Notes: generated from the letters alone by a model not told the origin. DNA of 64,000 nt from Mycolicibacterium sp. TUM20985 (GCF_030295745.1 NZ_AP027291.1:2976001-3040000), one strand, 5' to 3'. Counted from the stretch's first letter, positions 50,757 to 61,237 are shown. Made by a program: numbers and translations.

Positions 50757-50757
<1 letters not shown>
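48256..50757 (-). CDS. pheT: Phenylalanyl-tRNA synthetase beta subunit
   Basis: 833 residues. ATG overlaps the pheS stop by one base (TGATG). Domains in order: N-terminal core ([12 protein letters not shown]), EMAP-type tRNA-binding insert ([20 protein letters not shown]), B3/B4 editing domain ([20 protein letters not shown]), B5 ([29 protein letters not shown]), catalytic-like core, and the C-terminal FDX-ACB domain ([18 protein letters not shown]). Forms the (alpha beta)2 enzyme with PheS. Confidence 0.96.
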
Positions 50758-51855
<1,098 letters not shown>

Positions 51856-53439
51856 GTGATCATGCGATCCGTGATCGTGGCCGGTGTCTGGTTCGTCGCC
51901 GTGCTCACCGCGCTGGCGGCCACCTTCGTGTCCTGGTGGTGGGCGCTGCCGGCGCTCGTCCTGTTCGGGCTGGCGGCCCTGGGCACCTGGGACGTCGTGC
52001 AGACCAGGCACACGATTCTGCGGGTGTATCCGATCCTGGGCCACGTCCGCTTCTTGATGGAGCTGCTGCGCCCGGAGATCAGGCAGTACTTCATCGAGTC
52101 GAACACCGAGGCCACTCCCTTCGACCGGGAGACGCGCGACCTCGTCTACGAACGGGCCAAGGACACCAAGGGTGACGAGCCGTTCGGCACAGAGAGCGAC
52201 GTCGGCGCGATCGGCTACGAATTCCTCCGGCACTCCATCCGGGCTCGCTTCGCGGAGAACCTCGACCCGAGGGTGCGCGTGGGCGGGGACGACTGCCTGC
52301 AGCCCTACGACATGGCGATGCTCAACGTCTCGGCGATGAGCTTCGGCGCCCTGTCGGCGAACGCCATCGAGGCCTTGAATACCGGCGCGGCCCAAGGCGG
52401 GTTCGCACACGACACCGGCGAGGGTGGCATCAGCCCGTACCACCTGCGGGGCGGAGGCGACCTGATCTGGGAGATCGGCTCGGGTTACTTCGGCTGCCGC
52501 GACGCCGACGGGCACTTCGACCCGGTGGCGTTCGCCGAGAAGTCGACGCTGCCCGCGGTCAAGGCGATCTCCATCAAGCTGTCGCAGGGGGCCAAGCCCG
52601 GGCTCGGCGGCGTGCTCCCCGGCGCCAAGGTGAGCGCCGAGATCGCCGCCACCCGCGGTGTGCCGATCGGCCGGACGGTCATCTCGCCGCCGTCGCACAG
52701 TGCCTTCACCACTCCCACGGAGTTCACCACCTTCATCGCGACGTTGCGACGCCTGTCGGGTGGCAAGCCGGTCGGGTTCAAGCTCTGCGTCGGCGCCCGC
52801 ACGGAGTTCCTGTCCATCTGCAAGGCGATAGTCGCGACCGGGATCGCACCGGACTTCGTCATCGTCGACGGCGGCGAGGGGGGTACCGGAGCGGCTCCCC
52901 AGGAATTCGAGGACCACGTCGGGATGCCGTTGACCGAGGGTCTGATGCTGGTCCACAACAGCCTGGTGGGCACCGGGCTGCGCGACCGGATTCGCCTCGG
53001 CGCGTCGGGCAAGGTGGCCAGCGGCGTCGACATCGTCAGCCGTGTGTGCCAGGGCGCGGACTTCCTGATGTCGGCCCGCGCGATGATGTTCGCCGTCGGC
53101 TGCATCCAAGCGCTGAAGTGCAACACCAACCGCTGCCCCACCGGCGTCGCCACCCAGGACCCCTCCCGCGCCCGTGCACTCGACGTCCCGGACAAGGCGA
53201 CGCGGGTGTTCAACTATCAACGCGCGACGGTCGCCAGCGCCGCGCAGATCGTCGCGTCCATGGGTCTCGACGGTTTCCACGAGCTGTCGCCGGCGATGCT
53301 GAACCGGCGCGTCGAGGGCCAGCGCACCCGGACCTACGCCGAGATCTACGACTGGCTGATGCCGGGTGAGCTACTCGAGGATCCACCCGACGCGTGGCGT
53401 TCGGACTGGATAGAGGCGTCCGCCGACCAATTCAGCTGA
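51856..53439 (+). CDS. FMN-binding glutamate synthase family protein, membrane anchored
   Basis: 527 residues, GTG start. Two N-terminal hydrophobic helices (SVIVAGVWFVAVLTALAAT, WWALPALVLFGLAALGTW) precede a GltB-like FMN barrel: MLNVSAMSFGALSANAIEAL, GTGEGGISPYHLRGG-like region (HDTGEGGISPYH), PGLGGVLPGAKV, FVIVDGGEGGTGAAPQEF. Near the C-terminus CIQALKCNTNRCPTGVATQD has three cysteines spaced as in the 3Fe-4S cluster of glutamate synthase. It lacks the glutamine amidotransferase domain, so it is not a complete GOGAT; an archaeal-type ammonia- or substrate-specific oxidoreductase is possible. Its last 94 bp overlap the convergent rhomboid-like gene. Confidence 0.88.
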   Translation: MIMRSVIVAGVWFVAVLTALAATFVSWWWALPALVLFGLAALGTWDVVQTRHTILRVYPILGHVRFLMELLRPEIRQYFIESNTEATPFDRETRDLVYERAKDTKGDEPFGTESDVGAIGYEFLRHSIRARFAENLDPRVRVGGDDCLQPYDMAMLNVSAMSFGALSANAIEALNTGAAQGGFAHDTGEGGISPYHLRGGGDLIWEIGSGYFGCRDADGHFDPVAFAEKSTLPAVKAISIKLSQGAKPGLGGVLPGAKVSAEIAATRGVPIGRTVISPPSHSAFTTPTEFTTFIATLRRLSGGKPVGFKLCVGARTEFLSICKAIVATGIAPDFVIVDGGEGGTGAAPQEFEDHVGMPLTEGLMLVHNSLVGTGLRDRIRLGASGKVASGVDIVSRVCQGADFLMSARAMMFAVGCIQALKCNTNRCPTGVATQDPSRARALDVPDKATRVFNYQRATVASAAQIVASMGLDGFHELSPAMLNRRVEGQRTRTYAEIYDWLMPGELLEDPPDAWRSDWIEASADQFS

Positions 53440-54179
53440 GCCTGCGCGACGGCCATGCCGAGGATCGCGCCGGCGAGACCGCAGACCGCCGCCAGCACCA
53501 GCGTCCCCTCGCTCGCGAGCACGAGGAAACCGAACGGCGCACCAATCGCCAGCAGTGCGAACAGGTTCCACGTCCACCCCCGCGGCGAGCCGAACCGCGT
53601 CGCCACCACCATGCCCACGACCAGGGCTAGCAGGTGCCCGACGGCGGTGAAGTCCCGATCGACGCCGACCACGGCCAGGGCGACGGCCAGCCACCACCCG
53701 ATCCACGCCGGACGCCACCGACTGGGGATCGCCGGGGTGAGCGCACCGAGGACGGCCGTCGCGCCATAGCTCATTCCCACATCGGTGGCGTGTGCAACGC
53801 TCGTCGGCAGCCACCCGCGGCTGACGGCCGCGGTGAGCCCGACCGCCACCAGCAGCGTCGCCCCCACGTGGCCCGCAACGAACACCACCACCAGTCGGCC
53901 ACTGCACCAGAGGAGTTCACCGAGGGCGAGGAGACACACCAGGCCCGGCAGCCAGTAGAGGATCGGTCCTGCGTCGACGACGAAGGCACTTCCGAACAGG
54001 GTGCCGACACGGCCGTGGCTCAGGTTGTGCAGATTGGTACTTGCGTGCCGGATGACCTGGTCCTGCATCCCGGGGCCGAGCCTCGGCAACGCGATCGCCA
54101 CGGCGCTCAGCGCGAGGGCATAGGCCATCGTCACCCGGACCCGGGCAACCCCGGACAACATTGCAGGCAGCACCGGCAT
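53346..54179 (-). CDS. Rhomboid-like integral membrane protein
   Basis: 277 residues, ATG start. Six or seven hydrophobic segments. LHNLSHGRVGTLFGSAFVVD resembles the HxxxN loop, GMSYGATAVLGALTPA the rhomboid GxSx serine region, and FTAVGHLLALVVGMVVATRF carries a His at the usual place of the catalytic histidine. That would make a possible intramembrane serine protease, but GMSYG is not the canonical GxSG. The polar C-terminal tail (SIQSERHASGGSSSSSPGIS) is encoded antisense to the end of the FMN protein gene. 3 nt upstream of the cyclase gene in the direction of transcription. Confidence 0.75.
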   Translation of the reverse strand: MPVLPAMLSGVARVRVTMAYALALSAVAIALPRLGPGMQDQVIRHASTNLHNLSHGRVGTLFGSAFVVDAGPILYWLPGLVCLLALGELLWCSGRLVVVFVAGHVGATLLVAVGLTAAVSRGWLPTSVAHATDVGMSYGATAVLGALTPAIPSRWRPAWIGWWLAVALAVVGVDRDFTAVGHLLALVVGMVVATRFGSPRGWTWNLFALLAIGAPFGFLVLASEGTLVLAAVCGLAGAILGMAVAQAQLNWSADASIQSERHASGGSSSSSPGISQS

Positions 54180-54182
54180 CGA

Positions 54183-55115
54183 CTATGCCTCCGACGCCTG
54201 CCCGGCGACGGCATCCCCGCCTGGCAACTCCCTGCGAGTCTTCACCCAGTACATGGTGAGATCGTCGGGCACACCCGCCACCTTCGGCGAGAAGAGTTGC
54301 TTGCGTACGCGTTTGACGCTGATGGCCAACGCCTCGAAGTCCTCCTCGGAGATCCCCGCCAGGGTGGTGTTGGACACGATCAGCCCGCCCCTGGTAGCGC
54401 GGTCCATGACGCGGGCGGCCACGTTGACGTCGACGCCGAGCCAATCGGAGCCGATCCGCTGCGGGCGTCCGGTGTGGATACCGGCCCGCATCACGGGCGT
54501 ATATCCGCCCACCTCAACGGTTTTCACGGCTTCGAGGGCGTCGAGCACCGCTGCCACTGCATTCGAGGGTTCGGGGAACACGACCATCGCCCCGTCCCCC
54601 ATCCGCTTGACGATCCGCCCGCCGGCCTTCAGCAGTGGTGGCTCCGCGACCTGAGTGACCCGTCGCAGCATCTTCAGAGCCGCGTCGTCCCCGGCGCGGA
54701 GCGACCAGTCCGAGAACCCGACCAGGTCGGTGAATACCAGCGTGACCTCGTGGTTCGCCGGCCGGCCCGAGACCCGTTCGGTCAGCGCCTGCCATACCTG
54801 CAGGCCCGCCAGGCTCACCTCACGCGATGCGGCGTAATGGTCCAGGATGCGGTCGGCGGCACGCGCGGCGGCTCGCGGACCTCCGACTCCCGCCACGGAC
54901 AGCGGATCTCCGAAGTCCGGATCACCGGGCAGCACCCGACGGGCGCGTTTGACGAAGTCGACGACACCGGGACTGCGGTTGGTGTTCCGCAACCACGACA
55001 GCGGGCCACCGGAATCCTCGCCGGACCGTTCGGCGAACGATTCGACATCCACGGCGTCCAGCCTAGGTGGGCCACGACGCGCGGGTGCGCCTCGTTGGAC
55101 AACGGGCGTTGTCAT
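54183..55115 (-). CDS. Class III adenylate/guanylate cyclase (Rv1647-like)
   Basis: 310 residues, ATG start. Makes cyclic nucleotide from ATP or GTP as a homodimer. The catalytic domain is in the second half: VTLVFTDLVGFSDWSLRAGD with the first metal Asp, GGRIVKRMGDGAMVVFPEPS with a substrate-specifying Lys and the second metal Asp, AGIHTGRPQRIGSDWLG, and GVDVNVAARVMDRATRGG with the transition-state Asn and Arg. All key residues are present, so it should be active. The N-terminal 110 residues are soluble and have no recognised sensor. The order next to pheST matches M. tuberculosis Rv1647. Confidence 0.92.
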   Translation of the reverse strand: MTTPVVQRGAPARRGPPRLDAVDVESFAERSGEDSGGPLSWLRNTNRSPGVVDFVKRARRVLPGDPDFGDPLSVAGVGGPRAAARAADRILDHYAASREVSLAGLQVWQALTERVSGRPANHEVTLVFTDLVGFSDWSLRAGDDAALKMLRRVTQVAEPPLLKAGGRIVKRMGDGAMVVFPEPSNAVAAVLDALEAVKTVEVGGYTPVMRAGIHTGRPQRIGSDWLGVDVNVAARVMDRATRGGLIVSNTTLAGISEEDFEALAISVKRVRKQLFSPKVAGVPDDLTMYWVKTRRELPGGDAVAGQASEA

Positions 55116-55160
55116 GCATATCGTGAAATAGACGCACGGCCGGGAGTGGGCGACGACGAA

Positions 55161-56189
55161 ATGACCACCGAATCGACGACGACCGACGATCCACTCGGCC
55201 CCGACTCCCTCACGTGGAAGTACTTCGGGGACCTACGCACGGGCATGTTGGGCATCTGGATCGGCGCCGTCCAGAACATGTATCCCGCGCTCGGTGCTGG
55301 AGTAGATGACCATTCGATCCTGTTGCGGGAGCCGTTGCAGCGGGTCGCGAGGTCCGTCTACCCGATCATGGGGGTGGTCTACGACGGCGACCGCGCGGCC
55401 GGCACCGGAGCCCAGATCCGGGGATATCACGAGACGATCAAGGGCACCGATGACTCGGGCCGCCGCTACCACGCGCTAGACCCGGCAACCTTCTACTGGG
55501 CGCATGCGACGTTCTTCATGCTCATCATCAAGACGGCCGAATACTTCTGCGGCGGATTGACCGAGGCCGAGAAGTGTCAGCTGTTCGACGAACACGTCCA
55601 GTGGTACCGGATGTACGGGATGAGCATGCGACCGGTGCCGGCCAGCTGGCCCGACTTTCAGCGCTATTGGGACACCACGTGTCGCGACGAGCTCGAGATG
55701 AACCGAGCGGCGCTGGAGATCCTGTCGATCCGCATCCCCAAGCCGTGGTTCATCGCGATGCCGACTCCGGTGTGGGATCAGCTGTTCAAACCGATGGTTG
55801 CGGGCCAGCGCTGGATCGCCGCGGGCCTGTTCGACCCCGCAGTCCGCGAGAAGGCAGGCATGCGGTGGACGCCCGGCGACGAGGTGGCGCTTCGACTCTT
55901 CGGCAAGCTGGTGCAGATGGCGTTCGTGGTCGTGCCCGACGAGATTCGGCTCCATCCAAGGGCATTGGCGGCCTATCGGCGGGCGTCGGGCCGCTCCCCC
56001 GCCGACGCCCCGCTGGTCGAGGCGCCCAGCTTCACGGGTCCCCCACGCGATCGACGTGGATTGCCGGTCCACTATGTGCCTGGTGGCAAGTCGTTGTTCG
56101 AACGCGCCGGATCTCTGGTGCACACCACGTTCTCGCTCGCCGGCCTGCGCCCCGCCCGCGGTCGGCAGAAACCCGGAAAGGCAGCCTGA
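55161..56189 (+). CDS. MpaB/DUF2236 family oxygenase (Rv1645c-like)
   Basis: 342 residues from ATG 55161; an in-frame GTG at 55146 would add five. Heme b-type oxygenase family that includes rubber-degrading Lcp and fungal MpaB. Conserved: TWKYFGDLRTGMLG at the start, IMGVVYDGDRAAGTGAQIRG, YHETIKG and TFYWAHATFFMLIIKTAEYF with histidines that can ligate heme, then EMNRAALEILSIRIP. No signal peptide. Substrate unknown; it precedes an acyl-CoA dehydrogenase by 4 nt, so a lipid-like substrate is likely. Confidence 0.87.
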   Translation: MTTESTTTDDPLGPDSLTWKYFGDLRTGMLGIWIGAVQNMYPALGAGVDDHSILLREPLQRVARSVYPIMGVVYDGDRAAGTGAQIRGYHETIKGTDDSGRRYHALDPATFYWAHATFFMLIIKTAEYFCGGLTEAEKCQLFDEHVQWYRMYGMSMRPVPASWPDFQRYWDTTCRDELEMNRAALEILSIRIPKPWFIAMPTPVWDQLFKPMVAGQRWIAAGLFDPAVREKAGMRWTPGDEVALRLFGKLVQMAFVVVPDEIRLHPRALAAYRRASGRSPADAPLVEAPSFTGPPRDRRGLPVHYVPGGKSLFERAGSLVHTTFSLAGLRPARGRQKPGKAA

Positions 56190-56193
56190 ACAC

Positions 56194-57444
56194 ATGCTGG
56201 AATGGTCAGAGGTCGACGTCGCCGTGCGCGATGCGGTCCGTGAGTTCGTGGACAAGGAGATCCGGCCCCACGTCGACGCGCTGGAGAGCGGCGAGATGGA
56301 GCCCTACCCGATCGTCCGAAAACTGTTCTCGGCCTTCGGTATCGACGTCATGGCCAAGGAATCGCTGGAGAAGCGGCTGGCCAAGATGCGCGAGGGCACC
56401 GGCTCGTCCGGTGCGGCGGCCTCGGGCGGCATGTTCGGCGGCGGCGGTGACCAAACGGGAATGGGCTTCGCGCTGATCAGCGAACTGTGCCGGGTCAGCA
56501 TGGGCGTGGTGACGGGGATGGGCGTCAGCCTGGGTCTGACCGTGCCGACGATCGCCTCCCGCGGCACACTCGCGCAGCAGGAGCGCTGGCTGCCCGGCCT
56601 CGTCACCTACGAGAAGGTCGGCGCGTGGGCGATCACCGAGCCGGATTCGGGCTCCGATGCGTTCGGCGGCATGAAGACCTATGTCGTACGCGACGGTGAC
56701 GATTACGTCCTCAACGGGCAGAAGACGTTCATCACCAACGGCCCCGACGCCGACGTGACCGTCGTCTACGCCAAGCTGGACGAGGGCGATGCGGGGGTCG
56801 ACAAGCGCGACCGCAAGGTCCTGACGTTCGTCCTCGACAAGGGCATGGACGGGTTCGTGCAGTCGAAGCCGTTCCGCAAGATGGGCATTCACAGCTCCCG
56901 AACCGGTGAACTGTTCTTCCACGATGTCCGGCTCGGCCGGGATCGACTCCTCGGCGAGACCGAGGACAACGAAAAGGGTGACGGTCGCGACAGCGCCCGC
57001 TCCAACTTCTCCGCCGAACGCATCGGTGTCGCCGCGATGGCGCTCGGGGTGATCGAGGAGTGCCTCAGGCTGAGCGTCGACCACGCCAAGTCGCGGACGC
57101 TGTGGGGCCAGGAGATCGGCCAGTTCCAGCTCATCCAACTCAAGCTGGCGAACATGGAAGTCGCCCGAATGAATGTGCGCAACATGCTATTCCGCGTCAT
57201 CGAGGCGGCGCAGACCGGCGCCTCCATCTCGCTACCCGAGGCATCGGCGATGAAGTGGTATTGCTCGCAGGCCGCCACCGACGTCGCAATGGAGGCCGTT
57301 CAGCTGTTCGGTGGCAACGGCTACATGACCGAGTACCGCGTCGAGCAGCTGGCCCGTGACGCCAAGTCGCTGATGATCTACGCCGGAAGCAACGAAGTGC
57401 AGATCACCCACGTCGCGCGGGGTCTTCTCAGCGATCCTCGATGA
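56194..57444 (+). CDS. Acyl-CoA dehydrogenase
   Basis: 416 residues from ATG 56194, 4 nt after the DUF2236 gene. FAD-dependent alpha,beta-dehydrogenation of an acyl-CoA. ITEPDSGSDAFGGMKT binds FAD and substrate, VLNGQKTFITNGPDADV follows, SRTLWGQEIGQFQLIQLKLA and LFGGNGYMTEYRVEQLARDA are the C-terminal signatures, ending YAGSNEVQITHVARGLL. Near residues 68-88 there is an unusual Gly/Ala/Ser-rich loop. The 3' end overlaps the convergent GMC gene by 17 bp. Substrate chain length not deducible. Confidence 0.92.
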   Translation: MLEWSEVDVAVRDAVREFVDKEIRPHVDALESGEMEPYPIVRKLFSAFGIDVMAKESLEKRLAKMREGTGSSGAAASGGMFGGGGDQTGMGFALISELCRVSMGVVTGMGVSLGLTVPTIASRGTLAQQERWLPGLVTYEKVGAWAITEPDSGSDAFGGMKTYVVRDGDDYVLNGQKTFITNGPDADVTVVYAKLDEGDAGVDKRDRKVLTFVLDKGMDGFVQSKPFRKMGIHSSRTGELFFHDVRLGRDRLLGETEDNEKGDGRDSARSNFSAERIGVAAMALGVIEECLRLSVDHAKSRTLWGQEIGQFQLIQLKLANMEVARMNVRNMLFRVIEAAQTGASISLPEASAMKWYCSQAATDVAMEAVQLFGGNGYMTEYRVEQLARDAKSLMIYAGSNEVQITHVARGLLSDPR

Positions 57445-59035
57445 TCATCTGGGCGGCGCGACCCGCCATGGCCATCACCGGTCCGTTGAGGTTGCCCGCC
57501 ATCATGATCGGCATCGCCGAACAGTCCACGACACGTAGACCGTGCACGCCCCTGACCCGTAGCCGGTCATCGACGACGTCGCCGTCGCTCGGCCCCATCG
57601 CGCAACTACCGACGGCGTGATAACCGGTGTAACCGCCGTCCAACGCGGAGTCGACCAAGTCATCGTCGCTCTGTACGTCCACGCCAGGGAACATCTCGTG
57701 GTCGATCCGGTCGGCGATGGGCGACTGCGCGAACAACTCCCGGGTTCGGCGAATGACGTTGGCCGTGGTGGTGCGGTCATAGGCGCTGGTGAGGTAATTC
57801 GGGTCGATGCGCAGCGGCGCATCGGGATCGGCCGACGTGATCGTCACGCTGCCCTCCGACGTGGGCCGTAACGCGAATCCGAGGCACGACAGTCCCGGTT
57901 CGCGTTCGATCGAAATCGGTGCGCCCGTCTGATACGCGGGAATCGTGAAGGGCCCCAGCAACAATTGCCCGTCGACGCGGTCGGCGTCTGCCCGGCTCTT
58001 TAGAAAGGCCAAGACCTCGAAGGTCGGGGTCGCCAACATTCCCTTCCTGGTCGCCACGTAACGCGCCGCAGCCGACGCCTGGCCACGTCTGGAGGACAAC
58101 CGGCGGTTGTAGCCGAGGTCTGCGTTCAGCCGGAATCGGAGGACGAAGCAGCGGTGCTCCCGCACCCGCCGTCCCACGTTCTCACGATCGACGCGAACGG
58201 GGACGCCGGCGTCTTCGAGGACGTCGCGGGGTCCGATGCCGGACGACTGCAGCAGCTGTGGGCTACCCATACTGCCCAGAGCGCAGACGATCTCACGGCT
58301 GACCCGGAACTCGGCGGTGGAGCCGTCGGCCATGCTCACCTCCACGCCGACGGCACGATCGTTCTCCAGGATCAACCGACGGACCGTGGCGCCGGTGAGG
58401 ACGTCCAGATTGTCGCGCCGCCGGGCGGGTTTCAGAAAGGCGTCGGCGGCGCTAACGCGCCTCCCGTTCCTGATCGTCGCCGGTGCATACCCGATCCGGG
58501 GACCATCGGATTCGTTGACGTCTTCCATTTCGGTAAGCCCCGCCCGCGCACCCGCGGTGATGATCTCGGCGCACATCCGGTCCGGGCCACCACGTCCCAC
58601 CGAAACGTGCAACGGTCCTCCAACACCGCGGGTCGGCGACGGCCCGAACTCGTGGTCCTCGAAGTCCTTGAAGATCGGCAGGACGTCTTCCCAACCCCAG
58701 CCCTTGTTGCCGAGGCGCTCGAGCTCGTCGTAGTCGGCTCGATGGCCCCGGTTGTAGACCATGCCGTTGATGGAGCTGGACCCGCCGAGCACCTTGCCGC
58801 GCGTCCAGAACTCCGACCGTTGGTTGGGGCCGAAGGGCGTAGTGCGGTAGCGCCATGCGTACTTCTCGTTCTCCATGAGCGTTCCCGAGCCCTTGGGCAC
58901 GTGGAACATCGGGTGCCGATCGGCGCCACCCGCCTCGATCAGCAGCACCGTCGTGCGGGGATCGGCGGACAAGCGGTTGGCCAGGACGCATCCCGCTGAA
59001 CCGGCACCCGCGATGACATAGTCGTACCGGGTCAT
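57428..59035 (-). CDS. GMC family FAD oxidoreductase (choline dehydrogenase-like)
   Basis: 535 residues, ATG start with GGAGG 6 nt upstream. FAD motif YVIAGAGSAGCVLANRLSA, GMC signature 1 GKVLGGSSSINGMVYNRGH, signature 2 GSMGSPQLLQSSGIGP, active-site His in YHAVGSCAMGPSD, and His/Asn partner region GNLNGPVMAMAGRAA. An alcohol oxidase or dehydrogenase; substrate could be choline, a sterol-like or a long-chain alcohol. It lies convergent to the acyl-CoA dehydrogenase. Confidence 0.91.
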   Translation of the reverse strand: MTRYDYVIAGAGSAGCVLANRLSADPRTTVLLIEAGGADRHPMFHVPKGSGTLMENEKYAWRYRTTPFGPNQRSEFWTRGKVLGGSSSINGMVYNRGHRADYDELERLGNKGWGWEDVLPIFKDFEDHEFGPSPTRGVGGPLHVSVGRGGPDRMCAEIITAGARAGLTEMEDVNESDGPRIGYAPATIRNGRRVSAADAFLKPARRRDNLDVLTGATVRRLILENDRAVGVEVSMADGSTAEFRVSREIVCALGSMGSPQLLQSSGIGPRDVLEDAGVPVRVDRENVGRRVREHRCFVLRFRLNADLGYNRRLSSRRGQASAAARYVATRKGMLATPTFEVLAFLKSRADADRVDGQLLLGPFTIPAYQTGAPISIEREPGLSCLGFALRPTSEGSVTITSADPDAPLRIDPNYLTSAYDRTTTANVIRRTRELFAQSPIADRIDHEMFPGVDVQSDDDLVDSALDGGYTGYHAVGSCAMGPSDGDVVDDRLRVRGVHGLRVVDCSAMPIMMAGNLNGPVMAMAGRAAQMIIEDR

Positions 59036-59110
59036 CGGGGGCCTCCGCAGCGACTGGAGTGACGTTACACAAAGTGCACGAGTTGTAGCGTCGAACAGTA
59101 CACCCGGGCG

Positions 59111-59890
59111 TTAGTCGCGGCGGGCGCTTCGCGAACTCTGGTATAGGCAGATGGCTGCTGCCGCAGCGACGTTGAGGCTCTCCGCGCTGCCCGACATCGG
59201 AATGCGGACCCGAGCGTCGGCGAGCGCCGCGACGTCGCTCGGCAGCCCGTGGGCCTCGGCGCCGAACAGCCAGGCCGTCGGTGCAGACAGGTCGGCATCG
59301 TCGAGGGAGACGTCACCGTCGAGGGTGGTGGCGAGGACCCGTAGCCCAGCACCGCGAAGCCCGTCGACCAACGCTTCGGTGTCGGCCACCTCCAACACCG
59401 GCAGCGCGAAGATACTGCCGGCGGATGCGCGCAGGCACTTGCCGTTGTAGGGATCGACACCGTGCCCGGCGAGGACGACCGCATCGGCGCCCATGGCGTC
59501 GGCGAGGCGGATCAGCGTGCCGGCGTTCCCGGGCTCGGAGGTGTCGACGGCCACCGCGACCAGACGCGGCGAGCCCGCCAGCACGTCGTCCAGGCGGGAT
59601 GTCGGCATCGAGCAGACCGCGACCAGTCCGACGGGAGTCACCGTGTCGGACAAGGACTTCGCCGCCTTCTCGGTGACGACGTGAACGGATGTCGAACCGA
59701 GAAGGGCGTCGAACCGAGCGAGCGCGGACTCCGTCGCGAAGACGTCGGTGACCAGTCCCCGCACCAACGCGGCCTCGACCATGTTGGCGCCTTCGGCCAA
59801 GAATAGGCCGGTACGTTTACGGCCCACGTGCCGCAGCAGCTTGGCTGCTGCGACCACGCGGGCCGAACGTTCGGTGAGAGGTTCTATCAG
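59111..59890 (-). CDS. tsnR: SpoU/TrmH-family RNA 2'-O-methyltransferase
   Basis: About 259 residues if translation starts at CTG 59890, which overlaps the rplT stop (CTGA); the nearest ordinary start is GTG 59857 (248 residues), but it would remove LTERSARV, a stretch I recall as the beginning of related proteins. The N-terminal substrate-binding domain ([20 protein letters not shown]) precedes the knotted SPOUT domain: [50 protein letters not shown], the three SpoU motifs. Methylates rRNA or tRNA ribose. Fourth gene of the infC operon. Orthologue of Rv1644. Confidence 0.88.
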   Translation of the reverse strand: MIEPLTERSARVVAAAKLLRHVGRKRTGLFLAEGANMVEAALVRGLVTDVFATESALARFDALLGSTSVHVVTEKAAKSLSDTVTPVGLVAVCSMPTSRLDDVLAGSPRLVAVAVDTSEPGNAGTLIRLADAMGADAVVLAGHGVDPYNGKCLRASAGSIFALPVLEVADTEALVDGLRGAGLRVLATTLDGDVSLDDADLSAPTAWLFGAEAHGLPSDVAALADARVRIPMSGSAESLNVAAAAAICLYQSSRSARRD

Positions 59891-60276
59891 GCGGCCTCGC
59901 CCGAGGGCGCGTTCACGTCCTCGGGAAGGGCGGCCTTGGCGACCTCGACCAGAGCCGTGAACGCCGCCTCGTCGCTGATCGCGATCTCGGACAGGTTCTT
60001 GCGGTCGACCTCGACCCCGGCCAACCTGAGGCCCTGGATCAGCCGGTTGTAGGTGATGCCGTTCGCGCGGGCCGCGGCGTTGATCCGGGTGATCCACAGC
60101 TTGCGGAAGTCGCCCTTGCGCGCCTTGCGGTCACGGTAGGCATAGGTCAACGAATGGAGCTGCTGCTCCTTGGCCTTGCGATAGAGGCGCGACCGCTGGC
60201 CGCGGTAGCCCTTCGAGGCCTTCAGTACGGTACGCCGCTTCTTCTGGGCGTTGAGTGCGCGCTTCACGCGTGCCAT
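59887..60276 (-). CDS. rplT: Ribosomal protein L20
   Basis: 129 residues, ATG start. Binds 23S early in assembly. Basic N-terminus ([20 protein letters not shown]), then [20 protein letters not shown] and [20 protein letters not shown], all L20 signatures. A slightly long, acidic C-terminal tail ([13 protein letters not shown]) is found in mycobacteria. 35 nt after rpmI. Confidence 0.97.
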   Translation of the reverse strand: MARVKRALNAQKKRRTVLKASKGYRGQRSRLYRKAKEQQLHSLTYAYRDRKARKGDFRKLWITRINAAARANGITYNRLIQGLRLAGVEVDRKNLSEIAISDEAAFTALVEVAKAALPEDVNAPSGEAA

Positions 60277-60311
60277 GGGGTGTTCCTAAATCTCGTAGGG
60301 GAAAGCTGCGG

Positions 60312-60506
60312 TCAGCCGTTCAGCATCTTGTTCACGCGGCTGGCGTCGTTCGCCGCGACGACCGTGCGTCCATCGAGACGACGGGTGCGCTTGGTTGCCT
60401 TGTGCTCGAGCAGGTGGCGACGACCGGCCTTCTGGCGCACGATCTTTCCGGTGCCGGTCTTGCGGAAGCGCTTCGACGCTCCGCTATGAGTCTTGGCCTT
60501 GGGCAT
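60312..60506 (-). CDS. rpmI: Ribosomal protein L35
   Basis: 64 residues, ATG start, 29 nt after inf[21 protein letters not shown] is the L35 N-terminal signature, followed by [20 protein letters not shown]. Standard size. Confidence 0.97.
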   Translation of the reverse strand: MPKAKTHSGASKRFRKTGTGKIVRQKAGRRHLLEHKATKRTRRLDGRTVVAANDASRVNKMLNG

Positions 60507-60535
60507 GAGTCCTCAGTTCTCGTGGTGGATCAGTT

Positions 60536-61171
<636 letters not shown>

Positions 61172-61216
61172 GGGGCCTCCTATGTAGTCTTGGCGGGGCC
61201 CAGCCATCAGCAAGAA

Positions 61217-61237
61217 GGCCCTGCACATTGCAGGGCC
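61217..61237 (-). promoter_or_regulatory. Leader hairpin upstream of infC with ATG loop
   Basis: Minus strand GGCCCTGCA-ATG-TGCAGGGCC, a perfect 9-bp stem closing a three-base loop that reads ATG, followed by TTCTTGCTG. It sits 46 nt before the IF3 start, inside the 5' leader. The ATG is in frame with infC. It could be a weak terminator/attenuator of the L35-L20 operon or a translation control hairpin. Confidence 0.55.

Noticed and set aside
53634..55160. Long upstream extension of the MpaB-type gene, up to 851 codons
   Set aside because: The extension is antisense to the rhomboid-like and cyclase genes; protein similarity begins only at MTTESTTTDDPLG (55161).
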